Assembly: GCA_963749675.1 (NCBI GenBank)
Contig: CAVVNT010000010.1
Coordinates: 62,001-126,000, forward strand
From: Roseitranquillus sp963749675
Lineage (GTDB): Bacteria > Pseudomonadota > Alphaproteobacteria > Rhodobacterales > Rhodobacteraceae
Direction: 5' to 3'
Length of the DNA: 64,000 bases
Shown piece by piece: positions 1 to 8,274 of this stretch. The notes beneath the pieces are model-generated. The model was not told the origin of the DNA and ran no database searches. It saw only the letters and a program-made list of their open reading frames with translations. How positions within the stretch are numbered: position 1 is the first letter of the stretch; each line of letters begins with the position of its first letter. The translations under genes and the position numbers were made by a program.

Positions 1-299
1 GCCTCGTCCCAGTCCTCCACCTGCCAGTCGCCGCGGCCGAGCCAGAGCATTGCAAGAAGCTCGGCGTGCTGGTCGGCGTTCAGCGCCTCGATCGCCTCGG
101 TCAGCTCCTGCAGCGTCGGGTCGTCAGCGAAGTCCTCGAGGATGTCGATCTCGCGGTCGTCGGCGGCGTTCGAGCCCGAGTCGGGGTCGTCCGGCTCGAC
201 CTTGGCGTCGAGCTCCTTGGCCTTGACGATGATGAAGCATACCTGCTCGGGGTCGATGGAGATGGCATCTTCCGGCGGCTCGGGATCGCGTTGCGGCAT
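1..299 (-). CDS. DUF3775 family protein (C-terminus outside window)
   Basis: The reading frame starts at an ATG (complement of 297-299) and runs off the left edge, so about 99 residues are visible. The protein begins MPQRDPEPPEDAISIDPEQV and continues with a very acidic stretch and then ALNADQHAELLAMLWLGRGD, which matches the DUF3775 family of small uncharacterised proteobacterial proteins. No function is known for the family. The frame is open upstream of the ATG into the frameshifted DUF1523 gene, but that is a by-product of the frameshift and not a fusion. The C-terminus cannot be judged. Confidence 0.75.
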   Translation of the reverse strand, partial: MPQRDPEPPEDAISIDPEQVCFIIVKAKELDAKVEPDDPDSGSNAADDREIDILEDFADDPTLQELTEAIEALNADQHAELLAMLWLGRGDWQVEDWDE

Positions 300-385
300 G
301 GGGATCCTCATGAAGAAGTCGTGGTACGATCGTACCGCAGTTCGACGCCGCGCCGACTTGATCTTCGTCAGGTGATCCCGCCGCC

Positions 386-965
386 TTATCCGAACCAGGT
401 GCGGAACCGCGCGCCGATGGGCGCGACGACGGCGATCCGGAACAGCCGCCAGAGGGCGGTCAGAGCCACGAGCAACAGAATGATCACGACCAGCGCGATC
501 ACCATGCGCCACGGGAAGACGGTCGGCATCGGGCCCTTCGACCGGCGAGACCGCCACGGCGTTCGGAAAGATGGAGAACAGATCGCTGCGCCAGCCGTAG
601 TGCCGCACCGCCACCCATTGCGGCGCCTCGCGCGTCGAAATCAGGTCCTGCGCCCGCGCCTGCAGGTTGGCGCTGTCGAACTTGAAGTAGGGCGGCCAGC
701 CCCAGCCGGTATCCTCGTTGCGGTAGACCATCGGGTCGCCGTCCGGCCGGATCGTCTCGATGAAGCGCACATCGCGGCTGTCGCTCTTGGACAGACCGGT
801 GTCCGAGCCGGACCAGAACCAGCTCGCGTTCTGGCCGAGATCGACGCGCCGCACCTCGGTGTTGACGATCCGCACGACGTCGTTCTGCGGCAGGGTGTAG
901 TGCGCGACGGCGATCAGGGCGATCGCGATCAGGGCGTAGAACGCGTAGTTGAGATACCGCATCAT
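386..965 (-). CDS. DUF1523 family membrane protein, reading frame broken by a 1-bp shift
   Basis: The N-terminal part starts at 965 (MMRYLNYAFYALIAIALI, a membrane anchor) and continues through motifs I associate with DUF1523 proteins of Rhodobacteraceae: YRNEDTGWGWPPYFKFD, APQWVAVRHYGWRSDLFSIF. After SPVEGP the frame changes. The original frame stays open into the next gene as arginine-rich noise. The neighbouring frame gives MPTVFPWRMVIALVVIILLL, a proper second membrane helix, and ends with TAA at 386-388. Dropping one G of the GGG at 534-536 joins the two halves into a protein of about 192 residues with two membrane segments. Function unknown. The break is either an assembly error or a recent pseudogene. 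Confidence 0.7.
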
Positions 966-1106
966 GCGCAATGGATAACCCGGTCCGGCGGCGGAGGCGA
1001 GCCTTGATCGCGCCTACCGTCCGCGCCATCGTCTCACGATGACGAAAGCTCCCGCGCCTGACCCGAACGACGCGGCCGTGTCCGCAGGCGGGCTGTGTGA
1101 GCGGTC

Positions 1107-2060
1107 ATGAGCCCGGGCCGTCGCAATCTCCTGACCGACGTTCCCGGCCTGCTTGTCGGGCACGCCGGCACCGACGCCAGCGGCTGCACCGTCGTGACGG
1201 GGCCGCAGCCTTTCATCGCCGCCGTCGACGTGCGCGGCGGCGCGCCCGGCACGCGGGAGACCGATCTTCTCGATCCTTCGGCGCTGGTCGACCGGGTCGA
1301 TGCGCTGGTGCTTTCCGGCGGGTCGGCCTTCGGCCTCGCGGCGGCACAGGGCGTCGTCGAGGCGCTGGCGGCCCTGGGGCGCGGGTACGAGGCGCGCGGC
1401 CACAACGTGCCGATCGTCCCCGCCGCGATCCTGTTCGACCTGACAGACGCGCCGCAGCCCGACTGGCCCGCGCTCGGCGCGGAGGCCTTCGCCGCCGCGG
1501 GCGAAACCTTCGCACTGGGCACGGCGGGCGCCGGCATCGGCGCCACCGTCGCCGGGCTGAGGGGCGGGCTGGGCTCGGCCTCCGCCGTTCTCGACGATGG
1601 CACGACGGTGGGCGCCCTCGCCGCCGTCAACGCGGTGGGCAGCGTGACGGTGGGCGATGGCCCGCACTTCTGGGCTGCGCCGTTCGAGGAGGATGCCGAG
1701 TTCGGGGGCCTCGGTCCGGCCGGGAAGGCGGGGGCGCTGCCGCTGACGCAGCGCGAACCCGGAACCGCCACGACGATCGCCATCGTCGCTACCGACGCGA
1801 CCCTCGGCAAGGCGGCGGCGCGCCGGATGGCGGTCGCCGCGCACGACGGGCTCGCACGCGCCATCGTCCCGTCCCACACACCCTTCGACGGCGACCTCGT
1901 CTTCGCCGTCTCCACCGCTTGCCGCCCCGTGCCGGAGACCCGGCAAGCGGCGATGATCGGCCATGCCGCGGCGACCTGCCTCGCCCGCGCGGTGGCCCGC
2001 GGCGTCCACGAGGCGGCAGGCGGCGGCCCCCTCCCCTCCTGGCGGGAGCGTTTCGGCTAG
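1107..2060 (+). CDS. P1 family peptidase (DmpA/NylC-like, S58)
   Basis: 317 residues with the N-terminal-nucleophile fold family signature. An early NLLTDVPGLLVGHAG segment is followed by VLSGGSAFGLAAAQGV (about 68-83), the glycine-rich GTAGAGIGATVAGLRGG (about 138-154) and TTIAIVATDATLGKA (about 222-236). In NylC-type members the last segment carries the nucleophilic threonine exposed by self-cleavage; here the residue before the first Thr is Ala, not the Asn I expect in NylC. Family members hydrolyse N-terminal residues, beta-peptides or amide oligomers; the substrate here is unknown. It is probably cytoplasmic, as no signal peptide is visible. It converges on the SDR gene with a 4-base overlap of the ends. 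Confidence 0.85.
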   Translation: MSPGRRNLLTDVPGLLVGHAGTDASGCTVVTGPQPFIAAVDVRGGAPGTRETDLLDPSALVDRVDALVLSGGSAFGLAAAQGVVEALAALGRGYEARGHNVPIVPAAILFDLTDAPQPDWPALGAEAFAAAGETFALGTAGAGIGATVAGLRGGLGSASAVLDDGTTVGALAAVNAVGSVTVGDGPHFWAAPFEEDAEFGGLGPAGKAGALPLTQREPGTATTIAIVATDATLGKAAARRMAVAAHDGLARAIVPSHTPFDGDLVFAVSTACRPVPETRQAAMIGHAAATCLARAVARGVHEAAGGGPLPSWRERFG

Positions 2061-2791
2061 CGGAAGATCCGGTACCAGAGGGCGTCGGGCAGGAAGCGGC
2101 CGAGGCGGAAGACGAGGCTGAACCAGAACGGAAAGGCGCGGCTCAGCGCGTCGCCGTTCATGTGCTCGAAGACCGTTCGCGCCGCCGCCTCGGGCTCCAT
2201 CAGGCCTGGCATGGCGAAGTCGTTTTTCTCGGTCAGGCGTGTCCGGATGAAGCCCGGATTGACGAGCTGGACCTCGACGCCGGTTCCGTGCAGGTCGGCG
2301 CGCATCGATTCCGCGAGGTTCATGATCGCGGCCTTCGTCGTGCCATAGCCGACGTTGCCGGGCAGGCCGCGATAGCCAGAGAGCGAGCCGGTCAGCACGA
2401 TGTGACCGTGACCGCGGCGGATCATGCCGGGCACAACCCGGCCGACGACGCGCAGGCAGCCGCCGAGGTTGATGTCGGCCATCGCCTCGGCCTTCGCCGC
2501 GTCCCACTCGGTCGCCTTCATCGGCCAGTAGACGGCGGCGAGATACACCACCCCGTCGACCTCGCCCGCCGCCTCGACCGCCCTCTCCACCGAAGCAGTA
2601 TCGCTGACATCACACGGGACGACCCGCGCGCGGCCGGGCAGCTCATCGGCGAGTTCGTGGAGGCGGTCGTCCGACCTGGCCGAGATGACGAGTTCGACGC
2701 CCGAGCGGCTCATCAGCATCGCGAGCGCTCGGCCCAGCCCCTCGGACGCGCCAATGATCCAGTAACGTTTTCCGGCCCACTCGCGCATCAT
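2057..2791 (-). CDS. SDR family NAD(P)-dependent oxidoreductase
   Basis: 244 residues, last gene of the operon divergent from rpoE. The Rossmann glycine motif GASEGLG lies at about 14-20, the catalytic Ser in GSLSGY (about 135-140) and the YGTTK catalytic Tyr/Lys at about 149-153. The start ATG overlaps the stop of the DUF3833 gene as ATGA, so I use 2791; a second ATG follows directly. The C-terminal FWFSLVFRLGRFLPDALWYR is hydrophobic and may touch the membrane. From memory, an SDR is part of the RpoE-controlled operon next to rpoE-chrR in Rhodobacter sphaeroides. A role in processing oxidised or modified lipids is inference from context. Confidence 0.88.
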   Translation of the reverse strand: MMREWAGKRYWIIGASEGLGRALAMLMSRSGVELVISARSDDRLHELADELPGRARVVPCDVSDTASVERAVEAAGEVDGVVYLAAVYWPMKATEWDAAKAEAMADINLGGCLRVVGRVVPGMIRRGHGHIVLTGSLSGYRGLPGNVGYGTTKAAIMNLAESMRADLHGTGVEVQLVNPGFIRTRLTEKNDFAMPGLMEPEAAARTVFEHMNGDALSRAFPFWFSLVFRLGRFLPDALWYRIFR

Positions 2792-3336
2792 CGCTCCTGC
2801 CTGCGAAAGGTGGCGACCAGTTCGGCCACCTTGAATCCGAATTTCCGGAACTGGCTCCGGTTCACGATGGTCCCGTTCTCCAGCAGGTACATCCAGTCGA
2901 CCACGTCGAGGATGTGGCCACCGACATCCTCGGGCAAGCGGATCCGGTAGAGCAACTGAAGCGCAGAGCCGCTGACCTGCCCGACCCCATCGCCGACGAC
3001 ATCCTGAGCCTCGGCGCGCACGTGGCCACCGCCGAGCAGGGTCAGCTGCCATTGCCGATCCTGTGTGGCGCCGCTGTCGTAGCGGAAATGCTCACTCATC
3101 AAGCCGGCATCGCCGGTCCAGATCGCCTCGACGTCCGCCGCGAAACGGGACGTGACCCGCCCCAACGGCCCGAAGACCACGCCCTCGCACATGAAGCGGC
3201 CGCTGAGGTCGCGACGCAGATCGAAGGCCGGGTGCAGGTAGGAATAGTTCTCGGGCACCTGCGCGCGAAAGCTCATCTGCTTCTGCCAGAGGTAGAAGGC
3301 GATCGCTGCGACGAGAATGCCTAGGAAGAAGAACAT
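2788..3336 (-). CDS. DUF3833 family protein
   Basis: 182 residues from the ATG at 3336, which begins MFFFLGILVAAIAFYLWQKQ, a single N-terminal membrane anchor or uncleaved signal. The body (FDLRRDLSGRFMCEGVVFGPLGRVTSRF, about 39-66; LPEDVGGHILDVVDWMYLLENGTIVNRS) matches the lipocalin-like DUF3833 family. The longer in-frame start 60 bases upstream adds a basic segment lying inside the MFS gene and is unlikely. The gene overlaps the MFS stop by 16 bases and the SDR start by 4, so all three are translationally linked. Function unknown; the fold and operon suggest an envelope lipid-handling role. Confidence 0.85.
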   Translation of the reverse strand: MFFFLGILVAAIAFYLWQKQMSFRAQVPENYSYLHPAFDLRRDLSGRFMCEGVVFGPLGRVTSRFAADVEAIWTGDAGLMSEHFRYDSGATQDRQWQLTLLGGGHVRAEAQDVVGDGVGQVSGSALQLLYRIRLPEDVGGHILDVVDWMYLLENGTIVNRSQFRKFGFKVAELVATFRRQER

Positions 3337-4574
3337 CCGGCCTCTTCGGTTCGAGTTACGGCCAAGAGGGCGATTGCCGCAAGCTTCAGGCCGCAAGGCA
3401 CCATCGCGTAAAGGACCGTCAGCAGCGCCAACGCGTCTTCTGGGCTGTCAGGTCCGTCAAAACCCGCCGCGCCAAGGGCGGGAAGCACCGTCGCGGCGGC
3501 GAATGCCAGCGCGAGCTTGGAGACGAAGGCCCACAGCCCGAACGCGGCCGACCCGTCGATGCCGAGTCGCGCGAGCCTTGCGGAGAAGAGCGCGGGGAGC
3601 AGCGTGAGGTCCGCCCCGAGGCTCGCGCCGGAGAGGACGCAGATCACGGCGAAGGGGATCATGTCGCCCGCACCGAGCGTCGCCGCCCAGCCGAACGAGC
3701 CGACGGCGAGGACCATGCCGGCGAGCAGGACCGGCCGGGCGCCGAAACGACGCGCCGCCCGTCCCCACGCTGGAGCCGACAGGGCAGCGGCCAGAAAGAA
3801 CGACAGCAGGAGCGGCCCCTCCCAGCCCGGCGCGGCGAGACGGCTCTCGACGAAGAACAGAAAGAGCGTCGAGGTGACGGCGACCGGAGCGGCGTTGACG
3901 AGCGCGACGAGGAGCAAGCGTCGCGACAGGGCGTCGCCGAGGACGCCTCGGAAGGGTGCGGGCGGCGGCGCGCCACCGGACTGCCACTCGTGGCGCATCG
4001 CCACGCCCGCGGCGACGGCGGCGACCGCGAAGGCGGCGGCGTAGACCGCGAAGGGCGCACCCGTCTCGGCGAGCGCGGCCGGTGCCACCGCGGCGATGCA
4101 GACGCCGATGAGCGCGCCGGCTTCGCGCCAGGTGGCAAGGCGAACGTGCCCGGCCTCTCCCATCCTTTGGCCGGCGCGGACGCCCTGGGCGTAGAACAGG
4201 ATCGTGAGCCAGGAATAGGCGCTGAAGAGAAGCGTCAGCGTCAGCGCGAACCAGGCGAGCGGCGCAACGGGCGGAGGCACCGCGAACAGGCCCAGCATCG
4301 CCGATGCGATGACCGCGACGCCGATCGCGACGCCGGTGCGGCGTCGGCGCAAACGTCCGGCCAGCCATCCCAGCGCAGGATCCTGAACGACGTCGACCAG
4401 GCGAAGCCCCAGAAGAACGGCGCCGAGACTCGCGAGTCCGACACCGTACTCGTCGACATAGACCTTGGGGGCGTGGATGTAGATCGGCAGCCCGGCCGCT
4501 GCGAGCACGGCGGCGAACCCGCTGTAGGCGGGAAGACGGACCATCTCGCTCAACCGCGCCTCGGCGACGGTCAA
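3321..4574 (-). CDS. MFS transporter (MelB/GPH-like)
   Basis: 417 residues from a TTG start at 4574. I prefer it because TTG overlaps the TGA of the upstream gene (TTGA) and has AGGA 6-7 bases before it. A more upstream ATG lies inside the neighbouring gene. About twelve hydrophobic segments are visible, with the cytoplasmic motif DPALGWLAGRLRRRRTG after the second helix pair, as in the sugar:cation symporter branch of MFS. The substrate cannot be read from sequence. It sits between DUF1365 and DUF3833 genes in the RpoE-type operon, so a role in membrane lipid or oxidant handling is more likely than sugar uptake. Confidence 0.85.
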   Translation of the reverse strand: MTVAEARLSEMVRLPAYSGFAAVLAAAGLPIYIHAPKVYVDEYGVGLASLGAVLLGLRLVDVVQDPALGWLAGRLRRRRTGVAIGVAVIASAMLGLFAVPPPVAPLAWFALTLTLLFSAYSWLTILFYAQGVRAGQRMGEAGHVRLATWREAGALIGVCIAAVAPAALAETGAPFAVYAAAFAVAAVAAGVAMRHEWQSGGAPPPAPFRGVLGDALSRRLLLVALVNAAPVAVTSTLFLFFVESRLAAPGWEGPLLLSFFLAAALSAPAWGRAARRFGARPVLLAGMVLAVGSFGWAATLGAGDMIPFAVICVLSGASLGADLTLLPALFSARLARLGIDGSAAFGLWAFVSKLALAFAAATVLPALGAAGFDGPDSPEDALALLTVLYAMVPCGLKLAAIALLAVTRTEEAGCSSS

Positions 4575-5383
4575 GTTGTTTCCTGCGCCGGCGGTTCGGG
4601 TCGATCGCGGTAGCGCGCGCCCTTCCACCAAAGCTTCAGCGCCTGCCAGTGGATCAGTGCGAGAACGCGGCGCGAGCCGAGGGGCCGGCGGATGCAGGCG
4701 ACGAGCAGGCCGCGGCCGGTCAACGGCCGGCGCTCGCCGCTCAGCGTCGCGACGAGACCCGACTCCGCCGCGCCGTACTGGATCCGGATCCGGAGATGGC
4801 TATCGCCGATGTCGAAGGTAAAGCCGTAGCCGCCCGCAAGCGGCTGAAACGGCGAGACATGCAGCAGCTTGCGCGCCGGCAGCCGATCCCTTGGCCCGAT
4901 CGGCCGGAGGTCGCTGCGGTGGCAGATGTAGGAGTGGCGGTCGCCGAAGGTGTTGGTGACTTCGGCGATCACGCATCGCAACGCGCCCTCGGCATCGTGG
5001 ATCAACCAGAAGCTCACGGGATTGAAGACATGGCCAAGGATGCGCGGTTGCGCGACCAGCAGGATCCGCCCCGTCATGATCGAGGACAGGCCCCTCCGGG
5101 CCAGAACCTCGCGCACCCATGCCGCGCCGCGGCCCTTGCCAGGGGGACCGCCATGGTCGGCGTCGTGCAGCGCCGCGAGGTTCGCCCGATTGCGTGAGAA
5201 CAGCCGCGGTCCTTTCTGGGCCCGCTCCGCATCGACGATCAGGTAGTCCACCCCGTAGGTGAAGCTGTTGCTGACCTCCCCGCGCCGACCGTGCCAGGTG
5301 CGACCACGCAGATGCTCGACGACGGCGCCGCGGCGAACGTGTGTCGCCGCGGCCGGTTGAGTGATATCGGCCTGCGCGCTCAT
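4571..5383 (-). CDS. DUF1365 domain-containing protein
   Basis: 270 residues from the ATG at 5383, whose ATGA overlaps the stop of the FAD oxidoreductase gene. Conserved blocks include FTYGVDYLIVDAE, RILLVAQPRILGHVFNPVSF (about 130-149), AEVTNTFGDRHSYIC and KLLHVSPFQPLAGGYGFTF, all typical of DUF1365. These proteins almost always lie next to a COG2907-type flavoprotein and are linked to unusual (cyclopropane, methylated or furan) fatty-acid synthesis. I see the flavoprotein here but no Cfa-like methyltransferase in the window. Translational coupling to both neighbours implies stoichiometric production. Confidence 0.9.
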   Translation of the reverse strand: MSAQADITQPAAATHVRRGAVVEHLRGRTWHGRRGEVSNSFTYGVDYLIVDAERAQKGPRLFSRNRANLAALHDADHGGPPGKGRGAAWVREVLARRGLSSIMTGRILLVAQPRILGHVFNPVSFWLIHDAEGALRCVIAEVTNTFGDRHSYICHRSDLRPIGPRDRLPARKLLHVSPFQPLAGGYGFTFDIGDSHLRIRIQYGAAESGLVATLSGERRPLTGRGLLVACIRRPLGSRRVLALIHWQALKLWWKGARYRDRPEPPAQETT

Positions 5384-6684
5384 TCCGCCGCGATCGCCTG
5401 GGCCTGGGCGCTGGTCAGCAGGCTTGCGACCTCGACCGCGCTGGCCAGACCGTCCTCGTGAAAGCCGTTGCGGAGCCATGCCCCGCAAAACCAGGTGCGG
5501 TTGCTGCCGTTCAGGGCCCGGACCGCCTCCTGCGCGGCCAATGCGGGCACGTCGTACACCGGATGCCGGAAGGTGGTGGTGTCATACACGAGGTCCTCGC
5601 GGATGCGACGGGTCGAGTTCAGCGTGACGAAGAGCGGATCGTCCTTCGGAATTGGCTGGAGCGAGTTCATCCAGTAGGTGAGATCGATCCGCTCGGGCGG
5701 GCCATCGCTGCCCTCGACGTAGTTCCACGATGACCAGACACGCCTGCGGCGCGGCATGATCGCGGTGTCGGCGTGCAGCACGGCCTCGTTCGGCTGATAG
5801 CGGATCGCCCCCAGCGTCGTTCGCTCGACCCCCGTCGCATCGGAGAGCAGGCCGAGCGCGTCATCGGCATGGGTGGCAAGCACGACCTCGTCATAGGCCT
5901 CCCACTCGCCACCGACGGCCCGCACCTCGGCGCCGCCAAATCGCCGCCGGACGCCCGCCACGGGGGAGCCGGCCCTGATCTCCACGCCCCGGCGCCGGAG
6001 GCTCGCCCGCAGGCGGCTGACGTACTCCGTCGATCCGCCGCGCACCGTCAGCCACTCATGCTGTCCGGTGTGGCTGAGCAGCGCGTGGTTGCGAAAGAAG
6101 CGCACCAGCGCCCGGGCCGGAAAATCCAGCACGCCGCTCGAGGGCGTGGACCAGATCGCGCCGGAGAGCGGAAGAAGATAGCGGTCGCGGAACCATGGAC
6201 CGAGGCGCATCGTCTCGATGAGTTCCCGCACCGTCATGCTTGCATCTCCGGCCGCAGCGAGAGCGCCCGCGTTGAACCGGAGTATGTCACGGATCAACCG
6301 CACAAAATCCGGGCGGAGGAGATTCGAGGGCTGGGCGACGACGGCCGCAAGATCCCGCAGCCCATATTCGAAGCGTCCGCCCCCGATGGAGGCGCCGAAG
6401 CTCATGTCGGAGTGTGCAATCGGAACATTCAGCTCCTCGAACAGCGCGCAGAGGTGAGGATAGTTCGGGCGGTTGAACACGATGAAACCGGTGTCCACCG
6501 GCTGATCTCCTCGCCGGCCGGCACTGATCGTCCGCGCATGTCCGCCGAGGCGCTGCTCCGCCTCGTACAGAGTTACGCTGTGCTCACGCGCGAGAAGGTG
6601 CGCGGCGCCAAGTCCCGAAATGCCGCCGCCCACGACAGCGATGCACCGCGGCGCGGCAAGCTCGTTCTCGAACGGCATCCCCAT
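5380..6684 (-). CDS. FAD-dependent amine-oxidase-like protein (COG2907)
   Basis: 434 residues and first gene of the divergent operon. The N-terminal dinucleotide-binding motif VVGGGISGLGAAHLL (about 17-31) is followed by an acidic residue at the end of strand two and RLGGHARTI, the FAD-binding arrangement of amine oxidases and desaturases. RPNYPHLCALFEELNVP and the C-terminal TWFCGAWLRNGFHEDGLASA (FAD ribityl contact) fit COG2907, which partners DUF1365 proteins. In R. sphaeroides the homologue belongs to the RpoE regulon and related proteins act on methylated fatty acyl chains; this is recall, not computed. The ATG at 6678 (MPFENEL) is an alternative start. Confidence 0.88.
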   Translation of the reverse strand: MGMPFENELAAPRCIAVVGGGISGLGAAHLLAREHSVTLYEAEQRLGGHARTISAGRRGDQPVDTGFIVFNRPNYPHLCALFEELNVPIAHSDMSFGASIGGGRFEYGLRDLAAVVAQPSNLLRPDFVRLIRDILRFNAGALAAAGDASMTVRELIETMRLGPWFRDRYLLPLSGAIWSTPSSGVLDFPARALVRFFRNHALLSHTGQHEWLTVRGGSTEYVSRLRASLRRRGVEIRAGSPVAGVRRRFGGAEVRAVGGEWEAYDEVVLATHADDALGLLSDATGVERTTLGAIRYQPNEAVLHADTAIMPRRRRVWSSWNYVEGSDGPPERIDLTYWMNSLQPIPKDDPLFVTLNSTRRIREDLVYDTTTFRHPVYDVPALAAQEAVRALNGSNRTWFCGAWLRNGFHEDGLASAVEVASLLTSAQAQAIAAE

Positions 6685-6707
6685 CCCCGCTGCGATCCGT
6701 CACGTAC

Positions 6708-6737
6708 TTTTTACGCAGGGAATGTCGAGGCGGATTA
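6708..6737 (-). promoter_or_regulatory. candidate RpoE-type promoter for the minus-strand operon
   Basis: On the minus strand TAATCC (6732-6737) is followed after 18 bases by TAAAAA (6708-6713). One mismatch separates the first element from the TGATCC -35 element I know for the Rhodobacter RpoE regulon. It ends about 24 bases before the flavoprotein start codon at 6684. The position in the rpoE divergent region supports it, but the match is imperfect. Confidence 0.35.
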
Positions 6738-6758
6738 TCGAAAAGTCTAACGAAAGGG

Positions 6759-6787
6759 TGATCCGAGCTTCATGAGCATCCGTATGT
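6759..6787 (+). promoter_or_regulatory. candidate autoregulatory promoter of rpoE
   Basis: TGATCC at 6759-6764 is an exact match to the -35 core I associate with RpoE/ChrR group promoters. GTATGT lies 17 bases downstream as a weak -10. It would start transcription near 6793, downstream of the first in-frame ATG (6772). This is part of why I prefer the later rpoE start at 6874. The opposite strand carries GGATCA at the same place, so the box could also affect the divergent operon. Confidence 0.4.
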
Positions 6788-6873
6788 CTCGCATGGTCGG
6801 AGAGAATGTCGCAGTAGTGTCTGGTTCAACTCCGCCTGCAACACGGTACGTTGCCGGCGAAACGGTGAAGGGG

Positions 6874-7434
6874 ATGACAGCGACACCGGCCGAGACGACG
6901 ACGAGGGACGAGACGTGGGTCGGGCATGTGCTCCGCATCCGCGAGGCGGGTGACGCGCAGGCCTTTTCGGAGCTGTTCGAGCACTTCGCGCCTCGGGTGA
7001 AGGCCTTTCTGATGCGCTCCGGCGCGACCGAGGCCGTAGCGGAGGATTGTGCGCAGGACGTCATGGCCACGCTGTGGCGCAAGTCGCATCTGTTCGATCC
7101 CTCGCGAGCAAGCGTGGCGACATGGGTCTTCACGATCGCACGCAATCGCCGCATCGACGTGATTCGTCGCGAGCGGCGTCCGGAGCCCGAGGACTTGCCC
7201 TGGGGCCCGGAGCACGAGCCTGCGCAAGCCGACGTCGTCGTCATGCAGCAGGAGAGCGAACGGCTGGGGCAGGCCATCGCGGCCCTGCCCGAGTCGCAGA
7301 GAGACTTGATCCGGCGAGCCTACTTCGGCGACCTCTCCCATTCCGAGATCGCGGCCGAGACTGGCCTGCCTCTGGGGACGATCAAGTCGCGTATCAGGCT
7401 GGCACTGGAGCGGCTGCGCCGCGCCATGGCATGA
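6874..7434 (+). CDS. rpoE: ECF sigma factor RpoE (RpoE/ChrR group)
   Basis: 186 residues from the ATG at 6874 (MTATPAETTTRDETWVGHVL). An in-frame ATG at 6772 would add 34 non-conserved residues and precede the predicted transcript start. Region 2 is seen as FSELFEHFAPRVKAFLMRSG, ECAQ-like DCAQDVMATLWRKSHLFDP and WVFTIARNRRIDVIRRERRP. Region 4 is LPESQRDLIRRAYFGDLSHS followed by a helix-turn-helix (AAETGLPLGTIKSRIRLALE). It directs RNA polymerase to singlet-oxygen and peroxide response genes and is held inactive by ChrR, encoded 13 bases downstream. GGGG touches the chosen ATG, so the exact start remains uncertain. Confidence 0.85.
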   Translation: MTATPAETTTRDETWVGHVLRIREAGDAQAFSELFEHFAPRVKAFLMRSGATEAVAEDCAQDVMATLWRKSHLFDPSRASVATWVFTIARNRRIDVIRRERRPEPEDLPWGPEHEPAQADVVVMQQESERLGQAIAALPESQRDLIRRAYFGDLSHSEIAAETGLPLGTIKSRIRLALERLRRAMA

Positions 7435-7447
7435 CGAGGACGGGGAC

Positions 7448-8089
7448 ATGAACGAGATCAGGCATCACCTCGACGACGACCTGCTGATGGCCTACGCGGC
7501 GGGAAGCCTTGGCGAGGCGTTTTCGGTGGTGGTGGCAAGTCACATCACGGTGTGCGAGGAGTGCCGCGCACGGCTTGGCGCGTACGAGGCGGTCGGCGGC
7601 GCGACGCTGGAGACGGTTGGCGCGAGCGCGATGGACGCCGACAGCCTCGCCGGCACGATGGCTCGAATCCGCGGCGTCCCGCCAAAAGCGGCGCCCCACC
7701 GTCCCCGCGGTCGGCTGCCGGCGCCCATAGGCGAGTATGTGAACGGCGACGTCGATGACATCGCGTGGCGGCCGGTCGGTGGCGGTGTCCGGCAGATGAA
7801 GCTCGACACGGCTGGCGAGGGAACCGTTCGCCTGATCTACATCCCCGGCGGACAGGCAGTGCCAGATCATGGACATAGCGGCCTGGAGGTGACGATGGTC
7901 CTGTCGGGCGCCTATCGAGACGAGAGCGATCGCTTCGGGCCGGGCGATGTCGAGATAGCGAACGACGACATGCAGCACACGCCGGTGGCGGAGGCGGGGC
8001 AACCCTGCATCTGCATCGCCGCCACGACGTCTCGGCTCAAGTTCCGCCGGTTGCTGCCGCGGCTCGTAGGCCAGGTGATCGGCATCTGA
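7448..8089 (+). CDS. chrR: ChrR family zinc anti-sigma factor with cupin domain
   Basis: 213 residues. The N-terminal anti-sigma domain carries the zinc ligand set His6, His32, Cys36 and Cys39 (SHITVCEECRARLG). The C-terminal cupin carries His141, His143, Glu147 and His177 (PDHGHSGLEV, DMQHTP), the metal site needed in known ChrR proteins for sensing singlet oxygen. Between them is a linker of about 30 residues. ChrR binds RpoE in the cytoplasm and releases it on oxidative signals. The gene follows rpoE by 13 bases with GAGGA-type spacing before the ATG, and a strong hairpin lies just after its stop. All eight ligands being present suggests a functional sensor. Confidence 0.93.
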   Translation: MNEIRHHLDDDLLMAYAAGSLGEAFSVVVASHITVCEECRARLGAYEAVGGATLETVGASAMDADSLAGTMARIRGVPPKAAPHRPRGRLPAPIGEYVNGDVDDIAWRPVGGGVRQMKLDTAGEGTVRLIYIPGGQAVPDHGHSGLEVTMVLSGAYRDESDRFGPGDVEIANDDMQHTPVAEAGQPCICIAATTSRLKFRRLLPRLVGQVIGI

Positions 8090-8097
8090 GGGTGGGC

Positions 8098-8128
8098 GGC
8101 GCTGCGGGGGCTCGACCCCCGCAGCGCC
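8098..8128. terminator. strong hairpin between chrR and rmuC
   Basis: A perfect 13-bp inverted repeat (8098-8110 and 8116-8128) with a 5-base loop lies 9 bases after the chrR stop and between convergent genes. It has no T-tract on either side, so it may act as a bidirectional RNA-stabilising or weakly terminating stem, not a classic intrinsic terminator. Confidence 0.6.
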
Positions 8129-8274
8129 GCGCGGCGACCGTCATCGCTCAACACGGCCCGTACCAGCGACGTTCGACCACGGTGGCCGAGACGGCGATCC
8201 GAAAGATGGCTGCTGGACAGCACCTGCTTGGACGTGCTGGGCGACGCATCCGACCTGCGCCGCCAGGCAGCCGC

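Noticed and set aside
1..965. A DUF1523-DUF3775 fusion protein
   Set aside because: The joining segment is arginine-rich with no membrane helix, while the neighbouring frame gives the expected helix and stop.
1038..1109. A 23-codon leader frame before the P1 peptidase
   Set aside because: It ends at the peptidase start as TCATGA but has no ribosome-binding site and no notable sequence.
6772..6873. rpoE beginning at the first in-frame ATG
   Set aside because: It adds 34 residues outside the sigma fold and precedes the predicted promoter -10 element; kept only as an alternative.
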